Origin: Lachnospiraceae bacterium
Lineage (GTDB): Bacteria; Bacillota; Clostridia; Lachnospirales; Lachnospiraceae
DNA: 49,194 bases
Reading direction: 5' to 3'
Assembly: GCA_022792885.1 (NCBI GenBank)
Contig: JAAWBX010000028.1
Location: 1 to 49,194, forward strand
Shown here: positions 24,264-33,230 of the stretch, piece by piece
How positions within the stretch are numbered: the stretch's first letter is position 1
How the letters are laid out: each line of letters starts with the position of its first letter
The notes under the pieces: generated by a model
Told to the model about the DNA's origin: nothing
Database searches by the model: none
The model's input: only the letters and a program-made list of their open reading frames with translations
Made by a program: the position numbers and the translations under genes

Positions 24264-25565
24264 ATGCGGATGTATGATATTCTTGAAAAGAAAGCGGACG
24301 GCGGCACATTAAATAAAGAAGAGATGGAGTATTTTGTCCGAAAACTGTGCGCGGATGAACTGCCCGATTATCAGGCGGCGGCGTTGATTATGGCCATTTA
24401 TACCCGGGGGATGAGCGATACGGAGGCGGCGCAGTTTACGGATGTTATGGCGAAGTCCGGCGATCAGGTGGATTTGTCCGGTATCCGGGGGATCAAAGTG
24501 GATAAGCACAGCACGGGCGGGATCGGGGATAAGACGACCCTGATTTTGGGACCTCTGGCGGCCGCCTGCGGGGGAACGGTGGCGAAGATGTCCGGACGGG
24601 GGCTTGGTTTTACCGGCGGCACGATCGACAAACTGGAATCAATTCCGGGGTTTAGGACGGCGCTTTCGGAGGAAGAGTTTGTTCGTCTGGTCAATGAAAA
24701 CGGGTTTGCCCTGACCGGTCAGACGGCTAACGTGGCGCCGGCGGATAAAAAGATCTACGCGATGCGCGACGTGACGGCGACGGTGTCCAGCGTTCCTTTG
24801 ATTGCCAGCAGTATTATGAGTAAAAAACTGGCGTCCGGGGCCGATAAATTCCTGCTTGACGTGAAAGTGGGCAGCGGGGCTTTGATGAAAACGGCGGAGG
24901 AAGCGAAGAGACTGGCCCGTCTTATGACGGCGATCGGGAGGGAAAACGGACGGGAGACCGAGGCGGTCCTGACCAATATGGACCGTCCTCTGGGAAAAGC
25001 CGTGGGGAATCTTCTGGAGGTGCAGGAAGCCGTGGAGGTGCTTAAAGGGGAAGGGCCGGCGGATCTCAGGGAGCTTTGCCTGTATCTGGTATCCCGCATG
25101 CTGGTCTTAGGCGGACTGGGGACGGAAGAAGACTGCCGGAAGCGGGCCGAAAAAGCGCTGGCGGACGGCTCGGCATTGGCGGTTTTCGAGCGTTTTGTCA
25201 TTTGTCAGGGCGGTGATTTGGACGTGATTTATCGTCCCGAGAAGGCGTACCGTACGCCGGTTTGCAGAGAGATTCGGGCCGAGAAGAGCGGCTGGTTTAC
25301 GGTCGTTTCCGCGGAGGATATCGGTAAGGCTTCGGTGCGTCTGGGTGCGGGCCGGCTTGCCAAAGAGGATGCGATCGATTATACGGCCGGGATTTATTTC
25401 CGGGCGGATGTGGAGGAACCGGTGGAGAAAGGAGAAGTTTTGTGCCGCATTTACGGGGCGGACGAGAGCCGGTTTGACGAGGCGGAGATGATTCTTAGCC
25501 GGGCGCTTCGGGTGACGGAAGAAGAACCGGAGAAGAAGCCGCTGATCGAATTTATAAAACTGTAA
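24264..25565 (+). CDS. pdp: Pyrimidine-nucleoside phosphorylase
   Basis: 433 residues, the family's normal length. The phosphate and nucleoside binding signature VDKHSTGGIGDKTTLILGPL and AKMSGRGLGFTGGTIDKLES are present, as is the SIMSKKLASGADKFLLDVK active-site segment. It splits thymidine, deoxyuridine or uridine with phosphate to base and (deoxy)ribose 1-phosphate, in pyrimidine salvage. ATG at 24264 follows GGAGGGAGATATACC; the longer open frame upstream runs through the tetR control region and is not coding. Bacterial Pdp and DeoA (thymidine-specific) are hard to separate by eye. Confidence 0.93.
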   Translation: MRMYDILEKKADGGTLNKEEMEYFVRKLCADELPDYQAAALIMAIYTRGMSDTEAAQFTDVMAKSGDQVDLSGIRGIKVDKHSTGGIGDKTTLILGPLAAACGGTVAKMSGRGLGFTGGTIDKLESIPGFRTALSEEEFVRLVNENGFALTGQTANVAPADKKIYAMRDVTATVSSVPLIASSIMSKKLASGADKFLLDVKVGSGALMKTAEEAKRLARLMTAIGRENGRETEAVLTNMDRPLGKAVGNLLEVQEAVEVLKGEGPADLRELCLYLVSRMLVLGGLGTEEDCRKRAEKALADGSALAVFERFVICQGGDLDVIYRPEKAYRTPVCREIRAEKSGWFTVVSAEDIGKASVRLGAGRLAKEDAIDYTAGIYFRADVEEPVEKGEVLCRIYGADESRFDEAEMILSRALRVTEEEPEKKPLIEFIKL

Positions 25566-25662
25566 GGATTACAAAAACCGGATCGGGGCATACTGTTTCC
25601 AAAGCGTGTTCGAGAAAACGTTTTTGCGGCCGGCACGCGAGGGAAACGGAGCGGGGATCGTT

Positions 25663-26679
25663 ATGGGGAAAGTGAGCAAGAGAGAAAAGGCGATACGAAT
25701 TTTGGGGGTGACAGGTGCGGTGTACCTGTCATTCCGTTATCTTCTGCCGCTGACGGCCCCTTTTCTGGCGGCGCTTCTGATCGGTTTGTTTTTGAATCCG
25801 GCCGTGCTCTGGCTGAAAAGAAAGGTACGGATTCCGGCGTCCGTCAGTTCGACCGTTTTGGTAGGCGCTCTGGTGGCGGCGTTGGCGTTTGGCCTTTTGT
25901 ATCTTGGAAAAATTCTGCTCGGTCAGCTTCAGGCGCTGGTCACGGGAGTCCCGATTTATATGCGGTATTTTAATAACTGGGTAAAAGACTGCTGCTGTCA
26001 GGTGGAGATTTTTTTATGCCTGCCGGAGGGAACGGTTTTTACTCAGGTGACCGGGGCTATCGAACAGGCGGGGCTCAGGGCCCGGGAAAGCGGGATGAAC
26101 TATGTGATGGACGGTTCCCTTTCCTTTGCGAAAGGAGTGGGGACGGCGGGAGCCGTCCTGGCTATCTTTCTGATTGCATCGGTTTTGGCGGCAAAGGATA
26201 TGGAGAAGATCCGTGAGTTTTTACGGAGAAGTGTGTTCCATGAGGAGATCGGGCGTTTGCTCGGACGCCTGTCCAGCGTGGGGGGAGCCTGGGCCCGAAG
26301 CGAGCTGACAATTTTTACTTTTCAGACTTTGATCTGTGCGGCGGGGCTTTGGCTCATGAAAAATCCTTACGCGCTTTTGGCGGCGGTGGGAATCGCATTT
26401 GTAGATTTTCTTCCGATCTTTGGCTCCGGGACCGTATTCGTGCCCTGGGTCATCATCTGTGTGATACAGAAAAATTACGGTCAGGCGGCGGCCCTGATGA
26501 CGCTGTACCTGATCTGTTATTTCCTCAGAAATACCGTCGAGGCAAAAAAAATGGGAAACCGGCTGGGACTGCATCCGATGACCATGTTAATGGCGGCGTT
26601 TATCGGATGGCAGCTTTTTGGGTTGGCCGGTTTCCTGCTGGGCCCGATCGGGCTTCTGATTATTCTGGAATTTATCTGA
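25663..26679 (+). CDS. AI-2E family membrane permease
   Basis: 338 residues with a hydrophobic N-terminal helix pair (LPLTAPFLAALLIGLFLNPA), a central soluble region and a C-terminal block of helices including VDFLPIFGSGTVFVPW and the closing FLLGPIGLLIILEFI, typical of the AI-2E/PerM family. Members include sporulation protein YtvI and Na/H-coupled exporters; the substrate is unknown. ATG at 25663 has GGAGCGGGG upstream; GTG at 25606 would add 19 residues. It ends one base before the convergent coiled-coil gene, with no terminator between them. Confidence 0.8.
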   Translation: MGKVSKREKAIRILGVTGAVYLSFRYLLPLTAPFLAALLIGLFLNPAVLWLKRKVRIPASVSSTVLVGALVAALAFGLLYLGKILLGQLQALVTGVPIYMRYFNNWVKDCCCQVEIFLCLPEGTVFTQVTGAIEQAGLRARESGMNYVMDGSLSFAKGVGTAGAVLAIFLIASVLAAKDMEKIREFLRRSVFHEEIGRLLGRLSSVGGAWARSELTIFTFQTLICAAGLWLMKNPYALLAAVGIAFVDFLPIFGSGTVFVPWVIICVIQKNYGQAAALMTLYLICYFLRNTVEAKKMGNRLGLHPMTMLMAAFIGWQLFGLAGFLLGPIGLLIILEFI

Positions 26680-26680
26680 C

Positions 26681-27550
26681 TTATAAAAGGACCCGTCTCA
26701 GACTGCCGATCAGAGCTTCGGAGTTGTTCTTGTGGGTTCGGACAAGATCCGTGATTTCCTCGATCTTCTCCCGGTGCTGATCGGTGTGATAGATCAGATC
26801 GCTTACCTGGCGGCTGATCTTCGTCATTTCTTCGTTTGTGGAAGAAATCTGACCGTTTACTTCCCGGAAGTCTTCTTTCACCCGGTCAAATTCCTCGTTG
26901 ATGCTGGACATGCGGGAATTTAACTGAGAGAAACTGTTGTCGAAGGACTGAGAGCTGGTGTTGAGTTCCTGTAAGGTGCCGCGGGCTACTTCCAGTTCCG
27001 AGGAAATATTCTGAAGTTCATCCTTGACCGTCGTCGTGTCCAGGGCCGACATCTGCAAATTCTCCCGTATGATGCCGAGTTCGTTGGCGGCGTTTTGAAC
27101 GGAAGAAGTGGTATCCTGTCCGGTGACTTTGATCTGGGCCAGATCCTGAGCGAACAGGGTCATGTCTTCCGATACCTGGGTGAAACTGTTGGTGTAGGTT
27201 AAAAGGGTATCTCTTGATTGGATAACGGAATCTTCCACTTTTTCCATCCGTCGGGAAACGTCCTGGACTTCGTTTTTCAGCGTGTCGTTGAAAGCGGACA
27301 CCCGGCTGATTTCTTCGGTATTTTCTTTCAGGGCGTCTTCCACCAGACTTAAACGGGCGGAAATTTCTTTCATCTCTCCGTGGGAAGTCAGAAGATCGTC
27401 TTTGATCTTAACGACCTCCTCGCTCGTGGAGCTTAAAAACGTATGAAAATTGTGCATATCCGTTCGAATCGTCTGGATATCGGTGCGGATCGCAAGCAGG
27501 TCGTTACTTAAAGCAACGAATAATTTTAAGATTTTTTCACTGTCGTCCAT
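26681..27550 (-). CDS. Coiled-coil protein of unknown function
   Basis: 289 residues, almost entirely heptad-like: regularly spaced hydrophobics between Ser/Thr/Asp/Glu/Lys, as in SRRMEKVEDSVIQSRDTLL and QISSTNEEMTKISRQVSDL. No signal peptide or membrane helix is seen, so a long cytoplasmic coiled coil is likely. GAAGGAGAAAGAAAC precedes ATG at 27550; the longer frame lacks a site. It lies 92 bases after the small lipoprotein gene on the same strand, so it may share its phase-variable promoter. No family recognised. Confidence 0.6.
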   Translation of the reverse strand: MDDSEKILKLFVALSNDLLAIRTDIQTIRTDMHNFHTFLSSTSEEVVKIKDDLLTSHGEMKEISARLSLVEDALKENTEEISRVSAFNDTLKNEVQDVSRRMEKVEDSVIQSRDTLLTYTNSFTQVSEDMTLFAQDLAQIKVTGQDTTSSVQNAANELGIIRENLQMSALDTTTVKDELQNISSELEVARGTLQELNTSSQSFDNSFSQLNSRMSSINEEFDRVKEDFREVNGQISSTNEEMTKISRQVSDLIYHTDQHREKIEEITDLVRTHKNNSEALIGSLRRVLL

Positions 27551-27642
27551 GTTTCTTTCTCCTTCGTCTGGGGTATCTGAATTTATTATACACGAGGATT
27601 TCCCGGGCTGCAATGGAAAGGAAACTGGGAATTCTTAACTTT

Positions 27643-28152
27643 TTATATCCCGTATCGGTCGCCCAGATACCAGTTTGCGCCGATCCGGAAAATTTCCAGG
27701 GAAAAGGAGAGCGAAACTTCCGCGCCGCTTTCCAGCGTCAGAGTGATCGCAATCGTCAGTTCTCTGGCGGCGTTGGCGGTGAACCGGTATTGCCGGCAGC
27801 GGGCATTCAGCCGGGCCAGCGATTCTTCGGAATAATCCCGGAAGCATTTGATCCGGCAGGTATAAAACCGAACGGGGCCGTGCCGTAAGGTGAAGGCGGC
27901 CAGCGACCGCTTGAAATGCCGCGTCAGGTTCCGGGCGAGTTCGTTCGGGTTTCGTTTTTCGTTTTCATACATATAGTTAAGTATTTCTTCCGGCATCAGT
28001 GAAAGGGCGTCTTCCCCGCTTCCGCGCATTAGCGCGTCGGCGAAACGTTCGGCCAGAATCTCGCAGGAAACCGGCTTTGCGCATCCCGGGAAACCGAGAA
28101 GAAAGCTGAGTGTAAGGATGGCTGTCAGGGTTTTCAAGGTTCTCTTTTGCAT
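27643..28152 (-). CDS. Small exported lipoprotein beside the invertible element
   Basis: 169 residues: basic start, hydrophobic stretch 8-23, and Cys at 24 in LLGFPGC as a likely lipidation site. The mature part has a helix-rich region (AERFADALMRGSGEDALSLM) and a strand-rich end closing with FRIGANWYLGDRYGI, reminiscent of NTF2-like exported proteins, but I cannot assign a family. GGGAGGATTTTGAT precedes the ATG. Its upstream region is the 21-base inverted repeat at 28182-28202, so expression could depend on the orientation of the adjoining segment. Confidence 0.65.
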   Translation of the reverse strand: MQKRTLKTLTAILTLSFLLGFPGCAKPVSCEILAERFADALMRGSGEDALSLMPEEILNYMYENEKRNPNELARNLTRHFKRSLAAFTLRHGPVRFYTCRIKCFRDYSEESLARLNARCRQYRFTANAARELTIAITLTLESGAEVSLSFSLEIFRIGANWYLGDRYGI

Positions 28153-28181
28153 ATCAAAATCCTCCCGCTGTGAAAAAAGAG

Positions 28182-28202
28182 TCAAAAAGTGTACGTTTTG
28201 AG
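28182..28202 (+). repeat. Left inverted repeat of the invertible element
   Basis: TCAAAAAGTGTACGTTTTGAG is the exact reverse complement of 28318-28338. It lies 30 bases upstream of the lipoprotein ATG. Confidence 0.9.
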
Positions 28203-28317
28203 GTAAGATAGATATGTCTGCCCGCATATTGAAATGCATGTTCTTCTTACTATTCAAAAGCCGGTTTCTTCTTGTCAAGTGAAGATGTTTTATGTTAAAA
28301 TCCATATATTGGAAACT
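28203..28317. other. Putative invertible DNA segment (promoter switch)
   Basis: The 115 bases lie between perfect 21-base inverted repeats and next to a serine recombinase gene, the arrangement of site-specific inversion switches such as Hin and Mpi targets. The segment is non-coding and A+T-rich. The repeats carry an asymmetric central AC dinucleotide (28328-28329 on the right, its complement at 28191-28192 on the left), so recombination would invert rather than delete. An outward promoter is present inside. Confidence 0.7.
28272..28301 (+). promoter_or_regulatory. Promoter inside the invertible segment
   Basis: TTGTCA at 28272-28277 and TAAAAT at 28296-28301 (18-base spacer). In the order read here it points right, into the 3' end of the recombinase gene in the antisense direction. 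After inversion its -10 would end about 66 bases before the lipoprotein ATG. A weaker opposite promoter is possible, since TTGACA occurs on the other strand at the same place. Confidence 0.55.
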
Positions 28318-28996
<679 letters not shown>

Positions 28997-29082
28997 TCAT
29001 AGGAACGACGTCGGCCGCAAGGGGAATTTTGAGGAGGAGAGGCGTTTGTTTTGCGGACTTTACAGAAAATCCGGGGCCGGGC

Positions 29083-29111
29083 TTGACAAAGATATTTCTT
29101 TCGCATAAAAT
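29083..29111 (+). promoter_or_regulatory. proS promoter
   Basis: TTGACA at 29083-29088 and TAAAAT at 29106-29111 with a 17-base spacer, 90 bases before the proS start. No T-box anticodon-binding structure is apparent in the leader. Confidence 0.8.
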
Positions 29112-29200
29112 GAAAGAACATAAAAACGAACCGCTGAAATCTTTTGATCCCGGGTAACCGGCGGGAATCGGAAGATTTTTTTCGTCAGAGGAGATTGGAA

Positions 29201-30640
29201 ATGGCAAAGGAAAAAAAATTAGTAGAATCGATCACGTCCATGAGCGAGGACTTTGCTCAGTGGTATACGGATGTTGTAAAAAAGGCGGAACTGGTGGAAT
29301 ACTCCGGTGTGAAGGGGTGCATGATTATCCGGCCGGACGGGTATGCGATCTGGGAGAATATTCAGAAAGAGCTGGACGCCCGTTTTAAAGCGACGGGGGT
29401 TCAGAACGTATATATGCCGATGTTTATCCCCGAGAGCCTTCTTCAGAAGGAGAAAGATCACGTGGAAGGTTTTGCGCCGGAGGTGGCCTGGGTAACGCAG
29501 GGCGGCCTGGAGACGCTGCAGGAGCGTCTGTGCGTGCGCCCGACTTCCGAGACGTTGTTCTGTGATTTTTACGCGAAGATCATTCAGTCCCACAGGGATC
29601 TGCCGAAGCTGTACAATCAGTGGTGTTCGGTGGTTCGCTGGGAGAAGACGACAAGGCCGTTCCTCCGTTCGGCCGAATTTCTTTGGCAGGAAGGGCATAC
29701 GGCTCATGCGACTCAGGAGGAAGCGGAGGAGCGAACGATTCAGATGCTGAACGTCTACGCGGATTTCTGCGAGGAAGTTCTGGCGATCCCGGTGGTTAAG
29801 GGGCGAAAGACAGACAAGGAGAAGTTTGCCGGAGCCGAGTCCACCTATACGATCGAAGCGCTGATGCATGACGGGAAGGCGCTGCAGTCCGGTACGAGCC
29901 ATAATTTCGGCAACGGATTTGCGAAAGCTTTTGGGATTCAGTATTCGGATAAGAATAACGAACTCCAGCATGTGCATCAGACATCGTGGGGGATGTCCAC
30001 CCGGATTATCGGCGCGATCATTATGGTTCACGGCGATGACAGCGGCCTGAAGCTGCCACCCCGCATCGCACCGGTTCAGGTCATGGTGATTCCCATTTCT
30101 CAGAGGAAGGAAGGCGTTCTTGAGAAAGCGGCGGAATTGAAGGATCGCCTGGCGGCGGCCGGCATCCGTTCCCGCCTGGACGATTCCGATAAAAGTCCCG
30201 GCTGGAAGTTCAGCGAACAGGAGATGCGGGGGATCCCTCTGCGCGTGGAGATCGGTCCGAGAGACATCGAGGAGAATCAGGCGGTCGTGGTGCGCCGTGA
30301 CACCGGGGAGAAGGCCGTCGTATCGCTGGAGGAACTGGAAACTTTTGTAGGAGGTCTGTTGGAGACGGTTCAGGCGGATATGCTGGCGCGGGCGAAAGCG
30401 CATCTGGCGGCGCATACGTATGAGGCGAAAAATTATGAGGAGTTTCGGGATCTGATCGCGAATAAGCCCGGCTTCGTAAAGGCCATGTGGTGCGGAGACG
30501 AGGCCTGCGAGCGGAAGATCAAGGAGGATACGACAGCAACCTCCCGGTGCCTGCCTTTTACACAGGAGCCTGTAGGGGATACCTGTGTGTGCTGCGGGAA
30601 ACCCGCGAAAAAGCTGGTATTCTGGGGAAAAGCTTATTAA
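29201..30640 (+). CDS. proS: Prolyl-tRNA synthetase, archaeal/eukaryotic type
   Basis: 479 residues, the short ProRS form without the bacterial editing insertion. Class II motifs are visible: motif 2 in [26 protein letters not shown] and motif 3 in the [24 protein letters not shown] segment. A C-terminal zinc-type domain ([20 protein letters not shown]) ends in a conserved Tyr. It charges tRNA-Pro with proline. GAGGAGATTGGAA precedes the ATG; an upstream in-frame start at 29144 lacks a site. It heads the block continuing into the CCA-adding enzyme 96 bases later. Confidence 0.96.
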   Translation: MAKEKKLVESITSMSEDFAQWYTDVVKKAELVEYSGVKGCMIIRPDGYAIWENIQKELDARFKATGVQNVYMPMFIPESLLQKEKDHVEGFAPEVAWVTQGGLETLQERLCVRPTSETLFCDFYAKIIQSHRDLPKLYNQWCSVVRWEKTTRPFLRSAEFLWQEGHTAHATQEEAEERTIQMLNVYADFCEEVLAIPVVKGRKTDKEKFAGAESTYTIEALMHDGKALQSGTSHNFGNGFAKAFGIQYSDKNNELQHVHQTSWGMSTRIIGAIIMVHGDDSGLKLPPRIAPVQVMVIPISQRKEGVLEKAAELKDRLAAAGIRSRLDDSDKSPGWKFSEQEMRGIPLRVEIGPRDIEENQAVVVRRDTGEKAVVSLEELETFVGGLLETVQADMLARAKAHLAAHTYEAKNYEEFRDLIANKPGFVKAMWCGDEACERKIKEDTTATSRCLPFTQEPVGDTCVCCGKPAKKLVFWGKAY

Positions 30641-30736
30641 ATAACGGACACGGCGGCGGTCTTTGGAGGGGAAGGCGGAAGAAGCTTGAGCCCGGACGGA
30701 CTGCCGTTTTGTTTTCAGGATTGCGGGGAAATTCAG

Positions 30737-32092
30737 ATGGAGATTCGAATTCCGGAAGAAGTGAGAAGGATCATCGGAATATTGGAAGAACACGGTCACG
30801 AGGCTTATGCGGTCGGCGGCTGCGTCAGGGACAGCCTTTTGTATCGGGTGCCGGAAGACTGGGATATTACGACTTCCGCTATGCCGGCGCAGGTGAAGGC
30901 GTTGTTTCGCCGGACTGTGGATACCGGTATTGCCCATGGGACGGTGACGGTTATGATGGGGAAGAAAGGATTCGAGGTCACTACGTACCGGGTGGACGGG
31001 GATTACGAGGACAGCCGTCATCCGAAGCAGGTAACTTATACGAAAAGCCTGCCGGAAGATCTGAAGCGCCGGGATTTCACGATCAATGCCATGGCGTACA
31101 ATCCGGGGACCGGGCTGGTGGATCCGCTCGGCGGAGAGGAGGATCTCCGAAAAAAAGTGATCCGTTGCGTGGGGAGCGCTCGGGAGCGTTTTACGGAGGA
31201 TGCCCTGCGGATTCTCAGGGCGATTCGTTTTTCGGCTCAGTTGGGCTTTTCGGTCGAACCGCGGACGAGGGAGGCGGCCCACGAGCTTGTTTCGACGTTG
31301 GCCAGGATCAGCCGGGAACGGATTCAGGCGGAGATTACAAAATTGCTGGTATCGGATAATCCTCAGTATTTTCGGGAATTGTATGAAGCAGGGATAACTG
31401 CGCAGATATTTCCGGAATTTGACGTGATGATGGAGACCGGGCAGAATACGCCGTATCATTGTTATACGGTGGGAGAGCATACGCTGGCGATGCTGGGGGT
31501 TGTGGGCGCGTCTCCGGTTTTGCGCTGGACGGCTCTGCTGCATGATTGCGGGAAGCCCTGGAGCTGTCAGACGGACGCCTCCGGCCGTCAGCATTTTAAA
31601 GGGCATGAGAAGGAGAGCGCGGGGCGGGCCCGGAGAATTCTGAAGGAATTAAAGTTCGACAATGATACCGTAGATCAGGTGACAAAATTGATCGCCTGGC
31701 ATACCGCGCGTTTTGAGGGCGGGAAATACGAGATCCGGAAATGCCTGAATCAGATCGGAGTGCAGATGTTTCCGCTGCTTCTGGAGGTGGACGCGGCCGA
31801 CGCGATGGCAAAAAATCCGGTGTTTCAGGACGAAAGTTTGCGCCGGTGCGCCAGGGCGCGGGCGTTGTATCAGGAGATACTGGCCGACGGGGACTGTTTC
31901 CGGTTGGACCGGCTCGCCGTGAGCGGCGGGGATTTAAGAGAAGCGGGCATGAAGCCGGGCCCTTTGATGGGCGCGGTATTGAACCGGATGCTGGATGAGG
32001 TCATGAAAGATCCGTCCCGGAATACAAAAGAATATTTGCTGGCGAACCTTTTGCGTTATGCCGGAGCGGAGGAAACAGGAAGAGAGGACTAG
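30737..32092 (+). CDS. cca: CCA tRNA nucleotidyltransferase with HD domain
   Basis: 451 residues. The class II nucleotidyltransferase head has AVGGCVRDSLLYR and EDWDITTSAMP with the metal-binding acidic pair, then RRDFTINAMAYNP and RFTEDALRILRAIRFSAQLGF. An HD domain follows (LLHDCGKPW near residue 275). It adds or repairs the 3' CCA of tRNAs, needed here because the tRNA-Val gene at 6297 does not encode CCA. ATG at 30737 is the start that begins the conserved region; its ribosome site (GCGGGG) is weak, and an earlier start at 30686 adds 17 unconserved residues. Confidence 0.92.
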   Translation: MEIRIPEEVRRIIGILEEHGHEAYAVGGCVRDSLLYRVPEDWDITTSAMPAQVKALFRRTVDTGIAHGTVTVMMGKKGFEVTTYRVDGDYEDSRHPKQVTYTKSLPEDLKRRDFTINAMAYNPGTGLVDPLGGEEDLRKKVIRCVGSARERFTEDALRILRAIRFSAQLGFSVEPRTREAAHELVSTLARISRERIQAEITKLLVSDNPQYFRELYEAGITAQIFPEFDVMMETGQNTPYHCYTVGEHTLAMLGVVGASPVLRWTALLHDCGKPWSCQTDASGRQHFKGHEKESAGRARRILKELKFDNDTVDQVTKLIAWHTARFEGGKYEIRKCLNQIGVQMFPLLLEVDAADAMAKNPVFQDESLRRCARARALYQEILADGDCFRLDRLAVSGGDLREAGMKPGPLMGAVLNRMLDEVMKDPSRNTKEYLLANLLRYAGAEETGRED

Positions 32093-32093
32093 G

Positions 32094-32726
32094 ATGGAAG
32101 AATTGAACAGAGAACTGCTCAGGGTGACGCGACAGGCGTACGAGGCGCGTTTATTTGCCGGTATCAGCGGGAATTTAAGCGCTTATGATCCGGAGAACGG
32201 CCGGATGGTGATTACGCCTACCCGGACCATGTATGAAACGATGGGGCTGACGGATATGGTCTGGATGGAGTTGAGCGGCCGGGTACTGTCCGGTCACAGG
32301 AAACCGTCGATCGAATGGCCTTTACATGCGGCGATTTACCGGCAGCGGCCGGATGTGCACGCGATCGTTCACACACATTCTCCTTATGCGACGGCGCTTT
32401 CCGTAAATTATGAAAAGATTCCCGTAATCCTAATGGAAATGAGTATCTGGCTGGGGGGCGAAGTCGATCTGGCGCCTTTTCCCCAGATGGGAACGGAGGA
32501 GGCGGGAATGGCCGCGGTCGGCGCCCTGCGCGACCGGGGAGCCTGCCTTCTGCAAAATCACGGAGCGCTGACGATCGGGGAAAATTTGGAGCAGGCTTAT
32601 ATCCGGGCCGTTTATCTGGAGGATGTGGCGCGGGTATATCTTTTGGCAAAGTCCGGCGGGGACGTGAAGGCGATACCGGAGTACCGGGTCCGGCAGATAA
32701 AGGAAAATGCGATAGAGGGCTATTGA
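32094..32726 (+). CDS. Class II aldolase/epimerase family protein
   Basis: 210 residues of the AraD/FucA fold. Metal-binding histidines are in IVHTHSPYATA and in LLQNHGALTIG; SGNLSAYDPENGRMVITPT marks the phosphate-binding start. Such proteins are L-fuculose- or rhamnulose-phosphate aldolases or L-ribulose-phosphate 4-epimerases. Sequence alone does not fix the sugar. It starts one base after the cca stop (AGAGGACTAGG site), so it is coupled to it. No sugar kinase or isomerase is adjacent. Confidence 0.82.
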   Translation: MEELNRELLRVTRQAYEARLFAGISGNLSAYDPENGRMVITPTRTMYETMGLTDMVWMELSGRVLSGHRKPSIEWPLHAAIYRQRPDVHAIVHTHSPYATALSVNYEKIPVILMEMSIWLGGEVDLAPFPQMGTEEAGMAAVGALRDRGACLLQNHGALTIGENLEQAYIRAVYLEDVARVYLLAKSGGDVKAIPEYRVRQIKENAIEGY

Positions 32727-32751
32727 CAGCGGATTGGATTTGGACTAATAT
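32723..32751 (+). promoter_or_regulatory. Promoter of the NifX-like gene
   Basis: TTGACA at 32723-32728 (overlapping the upstream stop codon) and TAATAT at 32746-32751, with 17 bases between. Confidence 0.75.
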
Positions 32752-32752
32752 A

Positions 32753-32764
32753 TGACATATGTCA
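32753..32764. promoter_or_regulatory. Perfect palindrome at the NifX-like start point
   Basis: TGACATATGTCA is fully self-complementary and directly follows the -10 box, covering the likely start point. A repressor operator is the simplest reading; no regulator is identified. Confidence 0.45.
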
Positions 32765-32788
32765 AAAATAAAGAAAGAAGGTAATAGG

Positions 32789-33178
32789 ATGAAATTAGCG
32801 GTAACTTACGAAAACGGACAGGTTTTTCAGCATTTCGGACACACGGAACAGTTTAAGCTTTATGAGACGGAAGGGAAGGAGATCCGATCTTCGGAAGTTG
32901 TGGACACAAACGGAAGCGGTCATGGAGCGCTGGCGGATTTTCTGAAAAAATACGGCGTGGAAGCCCTGATTTGCGGCGGCATCGGACAGGGTGCCAAGGA
33001 TGCGCTGGCGGAAGCCAAAATTGCGCTGTACGGCGGCGTCTCCGGGGATGCGGATGCGGCTGTCGAGGCATTTTTGGCCGGTTCTTTGGCGTATAATCCG
33101 GGCGTGCGCTGCGATCACCATGATCATGAGGAAGGGCATTCCTGCGGAAGCCACGGCTGCGGTCACGGTCATTGTTAG
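32789..33178 (+). CDS. NifX/NifB-domain protein with His/Cys-rich tail
   Basis: 129 residues. The first about 105 form a dinitrogenase iron-molybdenum cofactor domain (PF02579 type): VTYENGQVFQHFGHTEQFKL, then ICGGIGQGAKDALAEA and the closing AYNPGVRC. The tail is rich in His and Cys (CDHHDHEEGHSCGSHGCGHG), a likely metal-binding end. No nitrogenase genes are present; in Clostridia such proteins occur with metal handling and iron-sulfur assembly. GAAGGTAATAGG precedes ATG at 32789; an upstream ATG at 32759 lies in the palindrome. The feo iron operon starts 1.6 kb downstream. Confidence 0.85.
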   Translation: MKLAVTYENGQVFQHFGHTEQFKLYETEGKEIRSSEVVDTNGSGHGALADFLKKYGVEALICGGIGQGAKDALAEAKIALYGGVSGDADAAVEAFLAGSLAYNPGVRCDHHDHEEGHSCGSHGCGHGHC

Positions 33179-33230
33179 ATATCATGCGGATGTGAAGCTT
33201 TCCGGATAACGGCAAACGGGAGAAATACAA

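Noticed and set aside
29101..29200. T-box leader before proS
   Set aside because: No specifier loop, T-box sequence or antiterminator pairing could be found in the short leader.
29219..31606. Very long open frame (795 codons) on the minus strand opposite proS and cca
   Set aside because: Its translation is His/Arg/Pro-rich with no family resemblance and no ribosome site; it is an artefact of strong codon bias in the real genes.
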